From NCBI GenBank assembly GCA_024692565.1, contig JAILMN010000018.1, forward strand, positions 1 through 52,876: a stretch of DNA of 52,876 nt. Direction: 5' to 3'. Numbering within the stretch: the stretch's first letter is position 1; every line of letters begins with the position of its first letter. A program made the translations under genes and the position numbers. The stretch comes from Paludibacteraceae bacterium (lineage in GTDB: Bacteria; Bacteroidota; Bacteroidia; Bacteroidales; Paludibacteraceae). The notes beneath the pieces are model-generated. The model ran no database searches. It saw only the letters and a program-made list of their open reading frames with translations, and was not told where the DNA came from. Positions 1 through 7,467 of the stretch are shown here, in pieces.

Positions 1-1
1 G

Positions 2-1078
2 AACCTGTTTGCCCTCTTCGCCTACTCGCTGCAAGTATATGCCGACTTCTCAGGTTACACGGATATAGCGATCGGTGTCGCGATGCTGATGGGTTTCTAT
101 CTGCCGATGAACTTCAACTCGCCGTATAAGTCGCAGAACCCGCAGGAGTTCTGGCGGCGTTGGCACATGTCCTTGGGTCGGTGGCTGAAGACCTATCTCT
201 ACATCCCCTTAGGCGGTAACCGCAGCATTGGTTTCGGCACCTATTTCTGGGTTACGGTCATCGCCCTGGTATCAGCATCCCTCACCGGCTGGTGGCTCGG
301 CATCATGATCCCCTACGCCGTGTTGATCGTCAGTATGGTTCTGGTGCCACGACTGCTGAAGGACACGAATCACCTCAAACTCTTCTACTCCAACCTTAAC
401 TCGTTCATCACGCAGGTCTTGGGTGGTTTATGGCACGGCGCGAGTTGGAACTTCATCATCTGGGGCGGCATCAACGGCATCGGAATGATTGTGGAGAAGA
501 TCTGGCGGGAGATGAGCTGGCATATTCGCTTTGCTTCGATAACGCTGCTCACGGGTTTGTTGTGCCTCGCAGACTATGTATGGGGCTTACCCGTCTGGCG
601 ACTCTTCGCCGTCTGGGCAGCTATCATATGGCTTGTTACAGCCGTGCGATACGTTTATTGGTTGTGCGAAGGAATCGAGAACAAAGTGACTCAGGCTTTA
701 GGCAAAGTGTGGGCGATTCTCCAGACCTTCACCTTCATCACCTTCACCCGTCTTTTCTTCCGCTCCAGCAGTAACCTTGACCCGGCTACCGCGAACGAAG
801 TAGCGTGGGCGACGGCGAAGAATATGGTTAACCAGATCGGCGGCGCGTGGTCGAACGCTATCATTCCGGATTTCCTTTGGGAGTACCGATGGGTCGTAGC
901 GATGTTCTGCGCAGGCATGTTGATCCATTGGATTCCCACCAACTGGAAACGCCGTTACCGCCTGGCTTTCAGCGCTTTACCTATCTGGGCTATCGTGTGC
1001 GCAGTAGCCCTCGCTATACTCATCATTTATCAGTTCGTCACAGCAGATATGCAACCCTTTATATACTTCCAATTCTAA
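2..1078 (+). CDS. MBOAT-family O-acyltransferase (AlgI/DltB-like), 5' truncated
   Basis: Multi-pass inner-membrane enzyme of the family that transfers acyl groups, usually acetyl, to extracytoplasmic polysaccharide. The frame is open from the window edge, so the N-terminus is missing. The ATG at 83 is internal, because the codons before it read YADFSGYTDIAIGVA, a hallmark of AlgI-type proteins. The conserved block NPQEFWRRWHMSLGRWL follows, and WHGASWNFIIWGG near codon 144 carries the expected catalytic histidine. Several hydrophobic helices follow to the end. In the family it usually works with a periplasmic SGNH/AlgJ-like partner, which is not visible here. The acceptor glycan cannot be read from the sequence. 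coaE follows after 39 nt. Confidence 0.9.
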   Translation, partial: NLFALFAYSLQVYADFSGYTDIAIGVAMLMGFYLPMNFNSPYKSQNPQEFWRRWHMSLGRWLKTYLYIPLGGNRSIGFGTYFWVTVIALVSASLTGWWLGIMIPYAVLIVSMVLVPRLLKDTNHLKLFYSNLNSFITQVLGGLWHGASWNFIIWGGINGIGMIVEKIWREMSWHIRFASITLLTGLLCLADYVWGLPVWRLFAVWAAIIWLVTAVRYVYWLCEGIENKVTQALGKVWAILQTFTFITFTRLFFRSSSNLDPATANEVAWATAKNMVNQIGGAWSNAIIPDFLWEYRWVVAMFCAGMLIHWIPTNWKRRYRLAFSALPIWAIVCAVALAILIIYQFVTADMQPFIYFQF

Positions 1079-1117
1079 ACCTCTAAACGTGCGCAGCACA
1101 ATAAACTTTTATACACT

Positions 1118-1804
1118 ATGATAATAGGTATCACAGGCGGCATAGGTAGCGGAAAAAGCACTATCGCCAAAGAACTCACGAAACGCGGCTATCAGGTTTA
1201 TGATTGTGACCGCGAAGCCAAACGCATTGCGACCGAAGAACGCGTCGTGCGCTCGTCTATCACGCATCTTCTCGGCGAAGAAGCCTACACCACGATCGAA
1301 CGCGAAGGACTCGCTCCGCGTATTGTCTATAACACGGCCTATGTAGCCAAACGAGCGTTCGCCGACCCCGACATCCTGCGACATCTGAATGCCATTATTC
1401 ACCCTATTCTCAAGCACGAGATTCGGTTGTTCAACGAACATTACGACACGCTCTTCGTCGAATCGGCTATCCTGTTTGAGTCAGGATTAGACCGCATGTG
1501 CGATAAGATCGCCATCGTCTGCGCCCCCGACAATGTGCGTATCAAACGAACAATCAAGCGCGACTACAACGGTGAATCCACACCGGAGAACATCTCCACT
1601 ATCAAAGCGCGCATGAACCGACAGACCTCGTTCCGCTTGCCGGCAGAAGATGCACCGTCCCTCTCGCGTCTGCGCTACAAAGCGCAATCGATCATGCGTA
1701 AGATCGCCGGTGCCGTCTATCCCATCACACCCGTCATCTATCTCAATAATGACGGCAAAACACCTATCCCCGAACTGACCGATTCGCTCCTTGAGCAGCT
1801 ATAA
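1118..1804 (+). CDS. coaE: Dephospho-CoA kinase
   Basis: Phosphorylates the 3'-hydroxyl of dephospho-CoA, the last step of coenzyme A synthesis, in the cytoplasm. The P-loop GITGGIGSGKST is at residues 4-15, followed by YQVYDCDREAKRI and HPILKHEIRLF, both typical of CoaE. At 228 residues it is longer than the usual ~200. The extra length appears to be an insertion in the C-terminal third (around SRLRYKAQSIMRKIAGAVYP) before the final VIYLNNDGK strand that normally follows directly. The ATG at 1118 puts the P-loop at the normal distance from the N-terminus. It probably shares a transcript with the upstream O-acyltransferase gene. Confidence 0.95.
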   Translation: MIIGITGGIGSGKSTIAKELTKRGYQVYDCDREAKRIATEERVVRSSITHLLGEEAYTTIEREGLAPRIVYNTAYVAKRAFADPDILRHLNAIIHPILKHEIRLFNEHYDTLFVESAILFESGLDRMCDKIAIVCAPDNVRIKRTIKRDYNGESTPENISTIKARMNRQTSFRLPAEDAPSLSRLRYKAQSIMRKIAGAVYPITPVIYLNNDGKTPIPELTDSLLEQL

Positions 1805-1837
1805 AATCGCTCATTGTACACTTTTTTTCAATAAAAG

Positions 1838-1861
1838 TCCAAATATATTTGCATATTTGGA
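1838..1861. promoter_or_regulatory. Inverted repeat centred on a -33 box
   Basis: TCCAAATAT and ATATTTGGA form a perfect 9-bp inverted repeat around ATTTGC. The six-base centre contains the -33 TTTG of the promoter at 1848-1880. This is a plausible operator for the secreted protein gene, by inference from position only. Confidence 0.5.
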
Positions 1862-1880
1862 TTTTTTGTTGTACCTTTGC
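1848..1880 (+). promoter_or_regulatory. Bacteroidetes-type promoter for the Ig-like protein gene
   Basis: A -33 TTTG at 1848-1851 and a -7 TACCTTTGC at 1872-1880 are separated by 20 nt, matching the known TTTG/TAnnTTTG pattern of the Bacteroidetes primary sigma factor. Transcription would start just after it, leaving a leader of about 40 nt before the ATG at 1928. It overlaps an inverted repeat. Confidence 0.8.
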
Positions 1881-1927
1881 CGCCGCAAAGGTTTTTACGC
1901 AACTTATTATTCACCCTTAAAATACTA

Positions 1928-4450
1928 ATGCGTATGAAAAAGTGTACATTTTTCTCCAGCGTAGCGCTGGTAGCGCTCATGCTCATCCCGCAAACTATCA
2001 ACGCGGATTGTGAATTCACGAAAGATCTCTTCCCCGGTCAATCTGCTGATCGCACAGCACTGGAAATAAATGCCAATGTTACTGTTGGCGGTTGGGGCAC
2101 AGCCACGACACACACGTATAGCCAGATTAGCAATTTAGCGACCTCCAATCCGGATGTTGTAAAAGTATATAACCAAGGCGGTTATGATGCTGTGTTCTTC
2201 GTTGGCGTAGGAGAGGCTACCGTCACTTATACCGAGAGTTGGTTCTCCGGTGGAGGTGAAGGTGGTGGCGGTGCTTCCGGTGGTGGCGGTGACGCTGGCG
2301 GAGGCGGTATGTCTGGCTTATGTCAAACAAACCATACCATTCATTATACGGTTGCAAAAGGAACGCCGAATATCTATTATTCAGACCCCGAAAAAGGCGA
2401 TCCTGTATCTGAGTATAAGACGACTACGGAAGCACGCAGAACGGCTATTTTCCATTTGGACACCAAGGTCTATACGACCACGACCACAACCGGTTTCCCG
2501 GAGATGATAACATCGAACCTTGGCGCAGATGTATGTAAAGTTACTTCCTCCAACACGGATGTAGCCACTATTTCTGCACGCGGCGGTGCAGTTCAACCTA
2601 CCGGCACCATTGGCGAGACAACTATCACCGCTACTTGGGCAGGTAATGACAACTGGGACGGCGGTTCGGCTTCGTATGTGCTCAAAGTGGAGAAAACCAA
2701 GATGACTGTTTCTATCAGTTTCCCACAGAACCAAGTTTCCGACACCTTAGGAAAAGTCATTCCTGCGCAAACACCTACTTTGCGGCCGAGCGTTTCACCT
2801 ATCCGTTGGTGGTCGAGTCAACCGAGCATAGCTTCTGTTAACGCATCCACAGGCGAGATTACCACACATGCATCGGGACAAACTTGGATCCATGCTGCGT
2901 TTGACGAAGATGATGATTATTATGCGGCTGATGAGGCATACTGTTTGACCGTCCTTAAGAAAGACCCGAAACTTTCTTTTGCAGAAGAAGATGTATATAA
3001 TGAATTAGAGTTGCCGTTTACACCGCAGGCTATAAATAACCCGTTGGGTGTGTCAATCAAGACTTGGGAATCCAGTGATCCGTCGGTAGCAGTAGTAACC
3101 GCGGATGGAAGTGCAATCACACTTCATAAGACGGGTGCTACAGTCATTAGCGCTAAAACGGATCCGGACGATCCGACCTATGCATATGTGACGGTATCCT
3201 ATTCGCTTCATGTGACGACTCTTGGCTTGACCGTGCTCGGTGTAAAAGTAACGAGTCTCAATGCTGATGATATTCTCGAGGACGGAAAGGTAAGCTTCAA
3301 CGTGGGCAACCGTTTCCTCTATCTGAACGGCTGGAACGTTGATGTAAGTGGCATGAGCGATGATATTAAGAACGGTGTCATTAAAGAGGAACTTGGCATG
3401 CTAACCGTTATGCTTACGGCTAATAGTTCTATTGTCGGTGCCGAGAAATGTATCTATGCACCTTCCAGTGGTGTTTATATCCGCAGTCAAAGTAAAAAAG
3501 ACACACTTATCCTGCGTGCAGATGCTTCGTCTGATGCGATTGCCGTATGGACAGCCGGACTGAAGATGCACGAAGCATTGTTCTATACTTACGGTTCACA
3601 ATTCGCCGTTATGTGCGGGGATTTCAACGTCACCAAATACGGACACGTTTTTGCGCAGTCGTTGAATGAAAGCGGTCAAGCAGTTATGTGCACCGGATTC
3701 ACAAAAGGTGAAGGTGGCCGAGGAGGTATTGACATTTTAACATACGGCGTTTATTGGGATAAAGACAAACATGCTTTCTGGAAGGGAGAAAAAGCAGCTA
3801 AACTGGTAGAAATCGGTAAAGTGCCTCTACCTATTTCTAACGACTCGGTGCGTGACGTTTCATTCAAAGATGAGTCGCCGGAAGATAACGAACGAATCGT
3901 CTTCAGCGAGAACAAAGACAATCAGTTTAATGAAACCTCCCGAGAACTGGAAATCACCTCTACCTTCACTGCCGATAGTGTAGATAAATCCCTCAATTCC
4001 ATTACTCCGGGTTCAGCTGAATGGGCAGAAAAAATGCCAGGTACTCTCATCATGGATGTACCTACCGGCGAAGGAACATTGGATATCGCTTGCAAGACAG
4101 AAGCCGGCTATTCACTCGAAGTCAAAGTAGGAAATGAAGACGCGCAAAGCGTAACACAACCTAATCCCGATGGTTCGGTCGAAGTTGATTATAACGTTTC
4201 CGGACAAACACGCGTAATCATCTATCTGCGTGAGACTGGCGGTTCGCCTTCTCCAAGACGCGTTAAGGCCGATAAGAAAGCTACTCCAAGCGCAACGCTT
4301 AAAGGTATTACCATTAAGCCCAAAGGCGCACCGACCGCCGTCATTAACACTACCGCTGACCAGTTCGTGATCAAGCGTATCGTCAACGGCCAACTCCTCA
4401 TCGAGCGCGACGGCAAGACCTATAATGTACAAGGAGTACAAGTGCAGTAA
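1928..4450 (+). CDS. Secreted Ig-like domain surface protein with C-terminal sorting-like tail
   Basis: 840 residues. The start chosen is ATG 1928 (ATG 1934 is nearly as good), because it gives a clean signal peptide, MKKCTFFSSVALVALMLIPQ ending near NAD. A TTG start at 1877 would lie inside the promoter. Several bacterial Ig-like (Big_2-type) repeats follow, with strands such as SNTDVATISARGG, SSQPSIASVNASTGEI and SSDPSVAVVTADGS. A glycine-rich loop (SGGGEGGGGASGGGG and more, about residues 107-131) interrupts the first domain. The C-terminal part is mixed beta sequence and ends NGQLLIERDGKTYNVQGVQV. That ending matches a tail common on secreted Bacteroidales proteins and is probably a type IX-like export or anchoring signal. 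Ligand and role unknown. Confidence 0.85.
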   Translation: MRMKKCTFFSSVALVALMLIPQTINADCEFTKDLFPGQSADRTALEINANVTVGGWGTATTHTYSQISNLATSNPDVVKVYNQGGYDAVFFVGVGEATVTYTESWFSGGGEGGGGASGGGGDAGGGGMSGLCQTNHTIHYTVAKGTPNIYYSDPEKGDPVSEYKTTTEARRTAIFHLDTKVYTTTTTTGFPEMITSNLGADVCKVTSSNTDVATISARGGAVQPTGTIGETTITATWAGNDNWDGGSASYVLKVEKTKMTVSISFPQNQVSDTLGKVIPAQTPTLRPSVSPIRWWSSQPSIASVNASTGEITTHASGQTWIHAAFDEDDDYYAADEAYCLTVLKKDPKLSFAEEDVYNELELPFTPQAINNPLGVSIKTWESSDPSVAVVTADGSAITLHKTGATVISAKTDPDDPTYAYVTVSYSLHVTTLGLTVLGVKVTSLNADDILEDGKVSFNVGNRFLYLNGWNVDVSGMSDDIKNGVIKEELGMLTVMLTANSSIVGAEKCIYAPSSGVYIRSQSKKDTLILRADASSDAIAVWTAGLKMHEALFYTYGSQFAVMCGDFNVTKYGHVFAQSLNESGQAVMCTGFTKGEGGRGGIDILTYGVYWDKDKHAFWKGEKAAKLVEIGKVPLPISNDSVRDVSFKDESPEDNERIVFSENKDNQFNETSRELEITSTFTADSVDKSLNSITPGSAEWAEKMPGTLIMDVPTGEGTLDIACKTEAGYSLEVKVGNEDAQSVTQPNPDGSVEVDYNVSGQTRVIIYLRETGGSPSPRRVKADKKATPSATLKGITIKPKGAPTAVINTTADQFVIKRIVNGQLLIERDGKTYNVQGVQVQ

Positions 4451-4453
4451 GTT

Positions 4454-4476
4454 AATAGGCAATAGGTAATAGGTAA
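4454..4476 (+). repeat. 7-bp tandem repeat (AATAGGY x3)
   Basis: AATAGGC, AATAGGT, AATAGGT run head to tail directly after the stop codon at 4450. The same 7-mer family occurs on the other strand at 44382-44409. Confidence 0.7.
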
Positions 4477-4481
4477 CCTCT

Positions 4482-4519
4482 CACAACGAAAACGCATCTT
4501 CGGGTGCGTTTTTGTTGTG
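4482..4519 (+). terminator. Rho-independent terminator with UUCG tetraloop
   Basis: Two 17-nt arms (4482-4498 and 4503-4519) pair along their full length with only two G-U wobbles, closed by a C(UUCG)G tetraloop. The 3' arm contains TTTTT. It starts 31 nt after the Ig-like gene stop and would end that transcript. Its A-rich 5' arm also makes it work in the opposite direction. Confidence 0.85.
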
Positions 4520-4588
4520 TCCAAATACCCACTTCCGACAAACCTTCGGTACCGCATGCAGACATTATACTGCCAACCTGCAACCCTC

Positions 4589-4632
4589 ACCATAGGATAA
4601 CCATAATATAACCATAGGATAACCACAGGATA
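4589..4632 (+). repeat. Four 11-bp tandem units (array A)
   Basis: ACCATAGGATA, ACCATAATATA, ACCATAGGATA, ACCACAGGATA, then a partial ACCA. The 11-bp period is exact. The AT palindrome at 4656-4676 follows 23 nt later. The same layout with a different unit is seen at 23853-23939. Confidence 0.85.
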
Positions 4633-4655
4633 ACCAAAAAACAGCATACATACAC

Positions 4656-4676
4656 TATATATACATAGTATATATA
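4656..4676. repeat. AT palindrome TATATAC-ATA-GTATATA type
   Basis: TATATATAC, ATA, GTATATATA: 9-bp perfect arms around a 3-nt centre. The core TATATACATAGTATATA recurs at 23915-23939. Confidence 0.8.
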
Positions 4677-4745
4677 TAATAACAAACGAACTATACCTCA
4701 ATATAGAACATCTTTAGAGTGAATAAACCATTTTTTTCGCACAAT

Positions 4746-4765
4746 TTTGTATAAAATTATACAAA
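4746..4765. promoter_or_regulatory. Inverted repeat upstream of the dapB promoter
   Basis: TTTGTATAA-AA-TTATACAAA, perfect 9-bp arms, ending 3 nt before the -33 box of dapB. Possible operator for dapB and lepB; no regulator is identified. Confidence 0.5.
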
Positions 4766-4768
4766 TCC

Positions 4769-4800
4769 TTGCATAATCCAAAAAAAAGTTGTACCTTTGC
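4769..4800 (+). promoter_or_regulatory. Promoter of the dapB-lepB-WbqC-ilvE run
   Basis: TTG at 4769-4771 (TTGCATA) and TACCTTTGC at 4792-4800 with a 20-nt spacer. The bases after the -7 box, GCCCG, recur after the promoter at 24687 and nearly so at 44007. Confidence 0.8.
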
Positions 4801-4818
4801 GCCCGTTTTTGGTATATT

Positions 4819-5562
4819 ATGAGAATTGCGCTTATCGGTTATGGGAAAATGGGGCATATGATAGAGGAAATTGCCCTGAGTAGAGGTCACGAGATTGTGG
4901 CTCGGATTGATGCGAACGATGCGTTCGATTTGAACGGCGCGGAGGTAGCGATTGAGTTTACGACTCCGGCGACGGCGAAGGATAACATTTTACGCGCGTG
5001 GGCGCAAGGTGTGCCTGTGGTGTGCGGAACAACAGGATGGGATGCGGAGGCATTGAGAAATAATCGTTCAAGCGCAAGCGAGAAAAGAATTAAGAATTTA
5101 GAATTAAGAAGGCAGGGTAACAAAACTATCATTGCGGACGAGAAGGGAAAGACGATGTTGGTGTGGAGCAGCAATTTCTCGGTGGGCGTGAATATATTCT
5201 TTGAGTTGAACAAGCAATTAGCCGCAGCGATGAGTGAGCAGCCGCAGTACACGCCGTCTATCACGGAAACGCACCATATACACAAGTTGGATAAGCCCAG
5301 CGGGACGGCGAAGACCTTGGCTAATGATATAATGAGCGCGGCAAAGCCGCTCAATGGTGACTTGCTCGATTCGGATGGCCACAGGCAATCCTCCGTGCTT
5401 AATGATGTGCCCATCGAATCGATTCGTGAGGGCGAAGTGCCCGGGACGCATGAGGTGAAATGGGACAGCGAGGAAGATACGATCATCATTACGCATATTG
5501 CTAAAGGTCGCAGAGGCTTTGCACTCGGCGCCGTGCTGGCTGCGGAGCAAATTAAGAAATAA
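4819..5562 (+). CDS. dapB: 4-hydroxy-tetrahydrodipicolinate reductase, with repeat insertion
   Basis: NAD(P)H-dependent reductase of the diaminopimelate/lysine pathway, supplying peptidoglycan precursors. Family motifs: GYGKMG at the N-terminus, EFTTPATA, GTTGW, SSNFSVGVN, then ETHHIHKLDKPSGTAKTLA with the catalytic His pair and Lys, and REGEVPGTHEV. Start ATG 4819. Two oddities stand out. Residues ~80-97 (RNNRSSASEKRIKNLEL) are encoded by a 53-bp repeat whose second copy lies at the gene end. The protein also stops at LAAEQIKK, about a dozen residues short of the usual family C-terminus, exactly where the second copy begins. The catalytic parts are intact, so it may still work. lepB follows. 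Confidence 0.9.
   Translation: MRIALIGYGKMGHMIEEIALSRGHEIVARIDANDAFDLNGAEVAIEFTTPATAKDNILRAWAQGVPVVCGTTGWDAEALRNNRSSASEKRIKNLELRRQGNKTIIADEKGKTMLVWSSNFSVGVNIFFELNKQLAAAMSEQPQYTPSITETHHIHKLDKPSGTAKTLANDIMSAAKPLNGDLLDSDGHRQSSVLNDVPIESIREGEVPGTHEVKWDSEEDTIIITHIAKGRRGFALGAVLAAEQIKK
5056..5108 (+). repeat. 53-bp repeat, copy A (inside dapB)
   Basis: Starts AGAAATAATCGTTCAAGCGC and ends in AT-rich 7-bp repeats. It is identical to 5555-5607 at 52 of 53 positions. Here it is translated within dapB, between the GTTGW block and the SSNFS block, an area that varies in the family. Confidence 0.9.
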
Positions 5563-5607
5563 TCGTTCAAGCGCAAGCGAGAAAAGAATTAAGAATATAG
5601 AATTAAG
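5555..5607 (+). repeat. 53-bp repeat, copy B (dapB stop to lepB start)
   Basis: This copy supplies the dapB stop codon (TAA 5560-5562) and fills the gap to the lepB ATG at 5609. Its tail is three 7-mers: AGAATTA, AGAATAT, AGAATTA. In the lepB frame it is open and would encode the same peptide as copy A does in dapB. Confidence 0.9.
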
Positions 5608-5608
5608 C

Positions 5609-6940
5609 ATGAAAAGTTTGCAAGATAGATTAAACGAAGTGACGCGGGGAGGATGGATCCGCGCGGGGATTTGGAGCGCAGTATATATCGCGTTCGTGAT
5701 TTGGGTTGCATGGGGCGATTGGGCAAGCCTCGGTTGGCTTGTGTTGCTGCCCGTCATCATCGACGCGTTCACGACGAAGTATATCAACTATAGCTGGTGG
5801 CGCAAATACAAAGACACCAAGCCGGCGCTGTACACCGTGTGCAGTTGGGTGGACGCAATCGTGTTTGCGTTAGTGGCGGTTTACTTCATCAACCTGTACA
5901 TCTTCCAGAATTATCAGATTCCGAGTTCCAGTTTGGAGAAGAGTCTGCGCGTGGGTGATTTCCTGTACGTAAGCAAGATGGCTTACGGCGCACGTGTGCC
6001 GCAGACGCCGTTGTCAATGCCGCTGGTGCAACACACGATGCCGGCGTGGCTTGGTGGCGGTAAGAGTTACATCGACCGCCCGCATTGGAATTACAAGCGT
6101 TTGGCGGGTTGGACGAGTCCGCGTAAGGGCGACATCGTGGTGTTTAACTTCCCTGCCGGCGACACGGTTTGCGAGAAGATGCAGAACCCCGATTACTACA
6201 GCCTATGCCATTACTACGGCGAGCACGTTGTTCGTTCGCGCAAGGATGTGTTCGGAGATATTGTGACGCGACCGGTGGACCGCCGCGAGAACTATGTGAA
6301 GCGTTGCGTAGGCGAACCGGGAGACAGTCTGAGAATCATCGACAATGTCGTTTATGTCAACGGCGAACGCGAGCCGGAGCGGGAAGGATTGCAACTCAAT
6401 TATTTTGTATTGACGGACGGACATCTTTTCAGCGCGAAGTATTTGGAGAAATTGGGTATCAGCGTGGCAGACCGCGCGCAAGTGGATGCGAACACGTGGC
6501 ATTTTCCGTTGACGGCAGCGATGAAGGCGGAGCTGGAGCGCAACCCGCACGTGGAGGCTATCGAACTGGAGCCCGAAACGCGTGGCGGCGACGTCTATCC
6601 GCTGGGGCACAACAACTGGACACGGGATAACTTCGGTCCGATCTATATCCCGCGCAAAGGCGACCGCATCCTGATCACCAACGAGAACTATTGGATCTAC
6701 AAACGCATCGCAGATGCTTATGAGTTCCAACCGATTGCGGTCGGCGAGGAATACGAATTCAAGATGGATTACTACTGGATGATGGGCGACAACCGTCACA
6801 ATAGCGCCGACAGCCGTTACTGGGGTTTTGTGCCCGAGGACCACATCGTCGGACGACCGGTGTTCATATGGCTGAGCGTGGATAAAGATAACCATTCGAT
6901 TCGTTGGAACCGCTTGGGTCGCAAAGCTACAGGACGATGA
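5609..6940 (+). CDS. lepB: Signal peptidase I
   Basis: Membrane serine protease (family S26) that removes signal peptides from secreted proteins. Three hydrophobic stretches lie in residues 20-100, then the catalytic domain on the periplasmic side. IPSSSLEKSLRVGDFLYVSK carries the catalytic Ser near 108, ENYVKRCVGEPGDS carries the general-base Lys near 231, and MMGDNRHNSADSRYWGFVP is the conserved C-terminal box. At 443 residues it has the long insertion between boxes usual for Bacteroidales enzymes. ATG 5609 is chosen; the frame stays open upstream to 5498, but that would read through the repeat and overlap dapB. It overlaps the next gene by ATGA. Confidence 0.93.
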   Translation: MKSLQDRLNEVTRGGWIRAGIWSAVYIAFVIWVAWGDWASLGWLVLLPVIIDAFTTKYINYSWWRKYKDTKPALYTVCSWVDAIVFALVAVYFINLYIFQNYQIPSSSLEKSLRVGDFLYVSKMAYGARVPQTPLSMPLVQHTMPAWLGGGKSYIDRPHWNYKRLAGWTSPRKGDIVVFNFPAGDTVCEKMQNPDYYSLCHYYGEHVVRSRKDVFGDIVTRPVDRRENYVKRCVGEPGDSLRIIDNVVYVNGEREPEREGLQLNYFVLTDGHLFSAKYLEKLGISVADRAQVDANTWHFPLTAAMKAELERNPHVEAIELEPETRGGDVYPLGHNNWTRDNFGPIYIPRKGDRILITNENYWIYKRIADAYEFQPIAVGEEYEFKMDYYWMMGDNRHNSADSRYWGFVPEDHIVGRPVFIWLSVDKDNHSIRWNRLGRKATGR

Positions 6941-7467
6941 CGCTGCCTATCGCATATTTGGCGCCGAAGGAGTGGTACAGAGCGTATCTGACTGATCCCG
7001 AGGCTGTGGAGATAGAAGGCTTGGAGAGCTTCGAGAAGCAGACGTGCAGGAATCGTTGCCTCATCACCGGTCCGGACGGCGTACTGACGCTGAGTGTGCC
7101 GGTGAAGAAAGTGGAACATAAGCAGTTGACACGCGACATACAGATCAGTTATCAGACGCGCTGGCAACACCAACACTGGATCAGTTTGGTTTCGGCCTAC
7201 AAGCACACACCGTTCTTTGACTACTATGCAGCGTTTTTTAAGCCTTTCTACGAGAAGCAATATACGTTTCTATGGGATTTGAACAACGAACTTCATCAGA
7301 CCATTATGCAGCTGCTGCTGAATAGTCCGAAACACGTGGAAGGCTTTGCATACAAGGCAACGAATGATTGGAGAGGAGAAGAATTGAACCGTTGGTTTGG
7401 CGACGGAAGAAGTATATTAGACGAACTTTTTGAGTTTGGAAATGAGACAGAATATAGATTGGGGTAA
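6937..7467 (+). CDS. WbqC-like family protein
   Basis: 176 residues similar to the WbqC-like family (PF08889 type), named after an O-antigen cluster gene of unclear biochemical role. Visible family features are the N-terminal LPIAYLAPKEWYRAYL, RNRCLITGPDGVLTLSVPV, the QISYQTRWQHQHWISLVSAY block and TPFFDYYAAFFKPFYE. The start ATG 6937 overlaps the lepB stop (ATGA), which suggests translational coupling. The 3' end overlaps ilvE by 26 bp. Bacteroidales genomes commonly place this gene just after lepB, which supports the call; a role in glycan assembly is inference. Confidence 0.8.
   Translation: MTLPIAYLAPKEWYRAYLTDPEAVEIEGLESFEKQTCRNRCLITGPDGVLTLSVPVKKVEHKQLTRDIQISYQTRWQHQHWISLVSAYKHTPFFDYYAAFFKPFYEKQYTFLWDLNNELHQTIMQLLLNSPKHVEGFAYKATNDWRGEELNRWFGDGRSILDELFEFGNETEYRLG

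Larger units (their letters stand above)
4451..4818. other. Intergenic region before dapB
   Basis: 368 bp without a gene. In order it holds a 7-bp tandem repeat, a strong UUCG-loop terminator, four 11-bp tandem units, an AT palindrome, a second inverted repeat, and the dapB promoter. The stretches 4520-4588 and 4680-4740 show nothing I can name. Confidence 0.8.

Noticed and set aside
1877..1927. TTG start at 1877 for the Ig-like protein
   Set aside because: It lies inside the -7 box of the promoter and would bury the signal peptide.
4589..4636. 11-bp units as plasmid-type iterons of an origin
   Set aside because: No replication initiator gene, no DnaA boxes that I can recognise, and the units differ completely between the arrays.
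5498..5608. Upstream start for lepB inside dapB
   Set aside because: The frame is open, but it would put the 53-bp repeat peptide before the first lepB residues and overlap dapB by 65 bp. ATG 5609 fits the family N-terminus.
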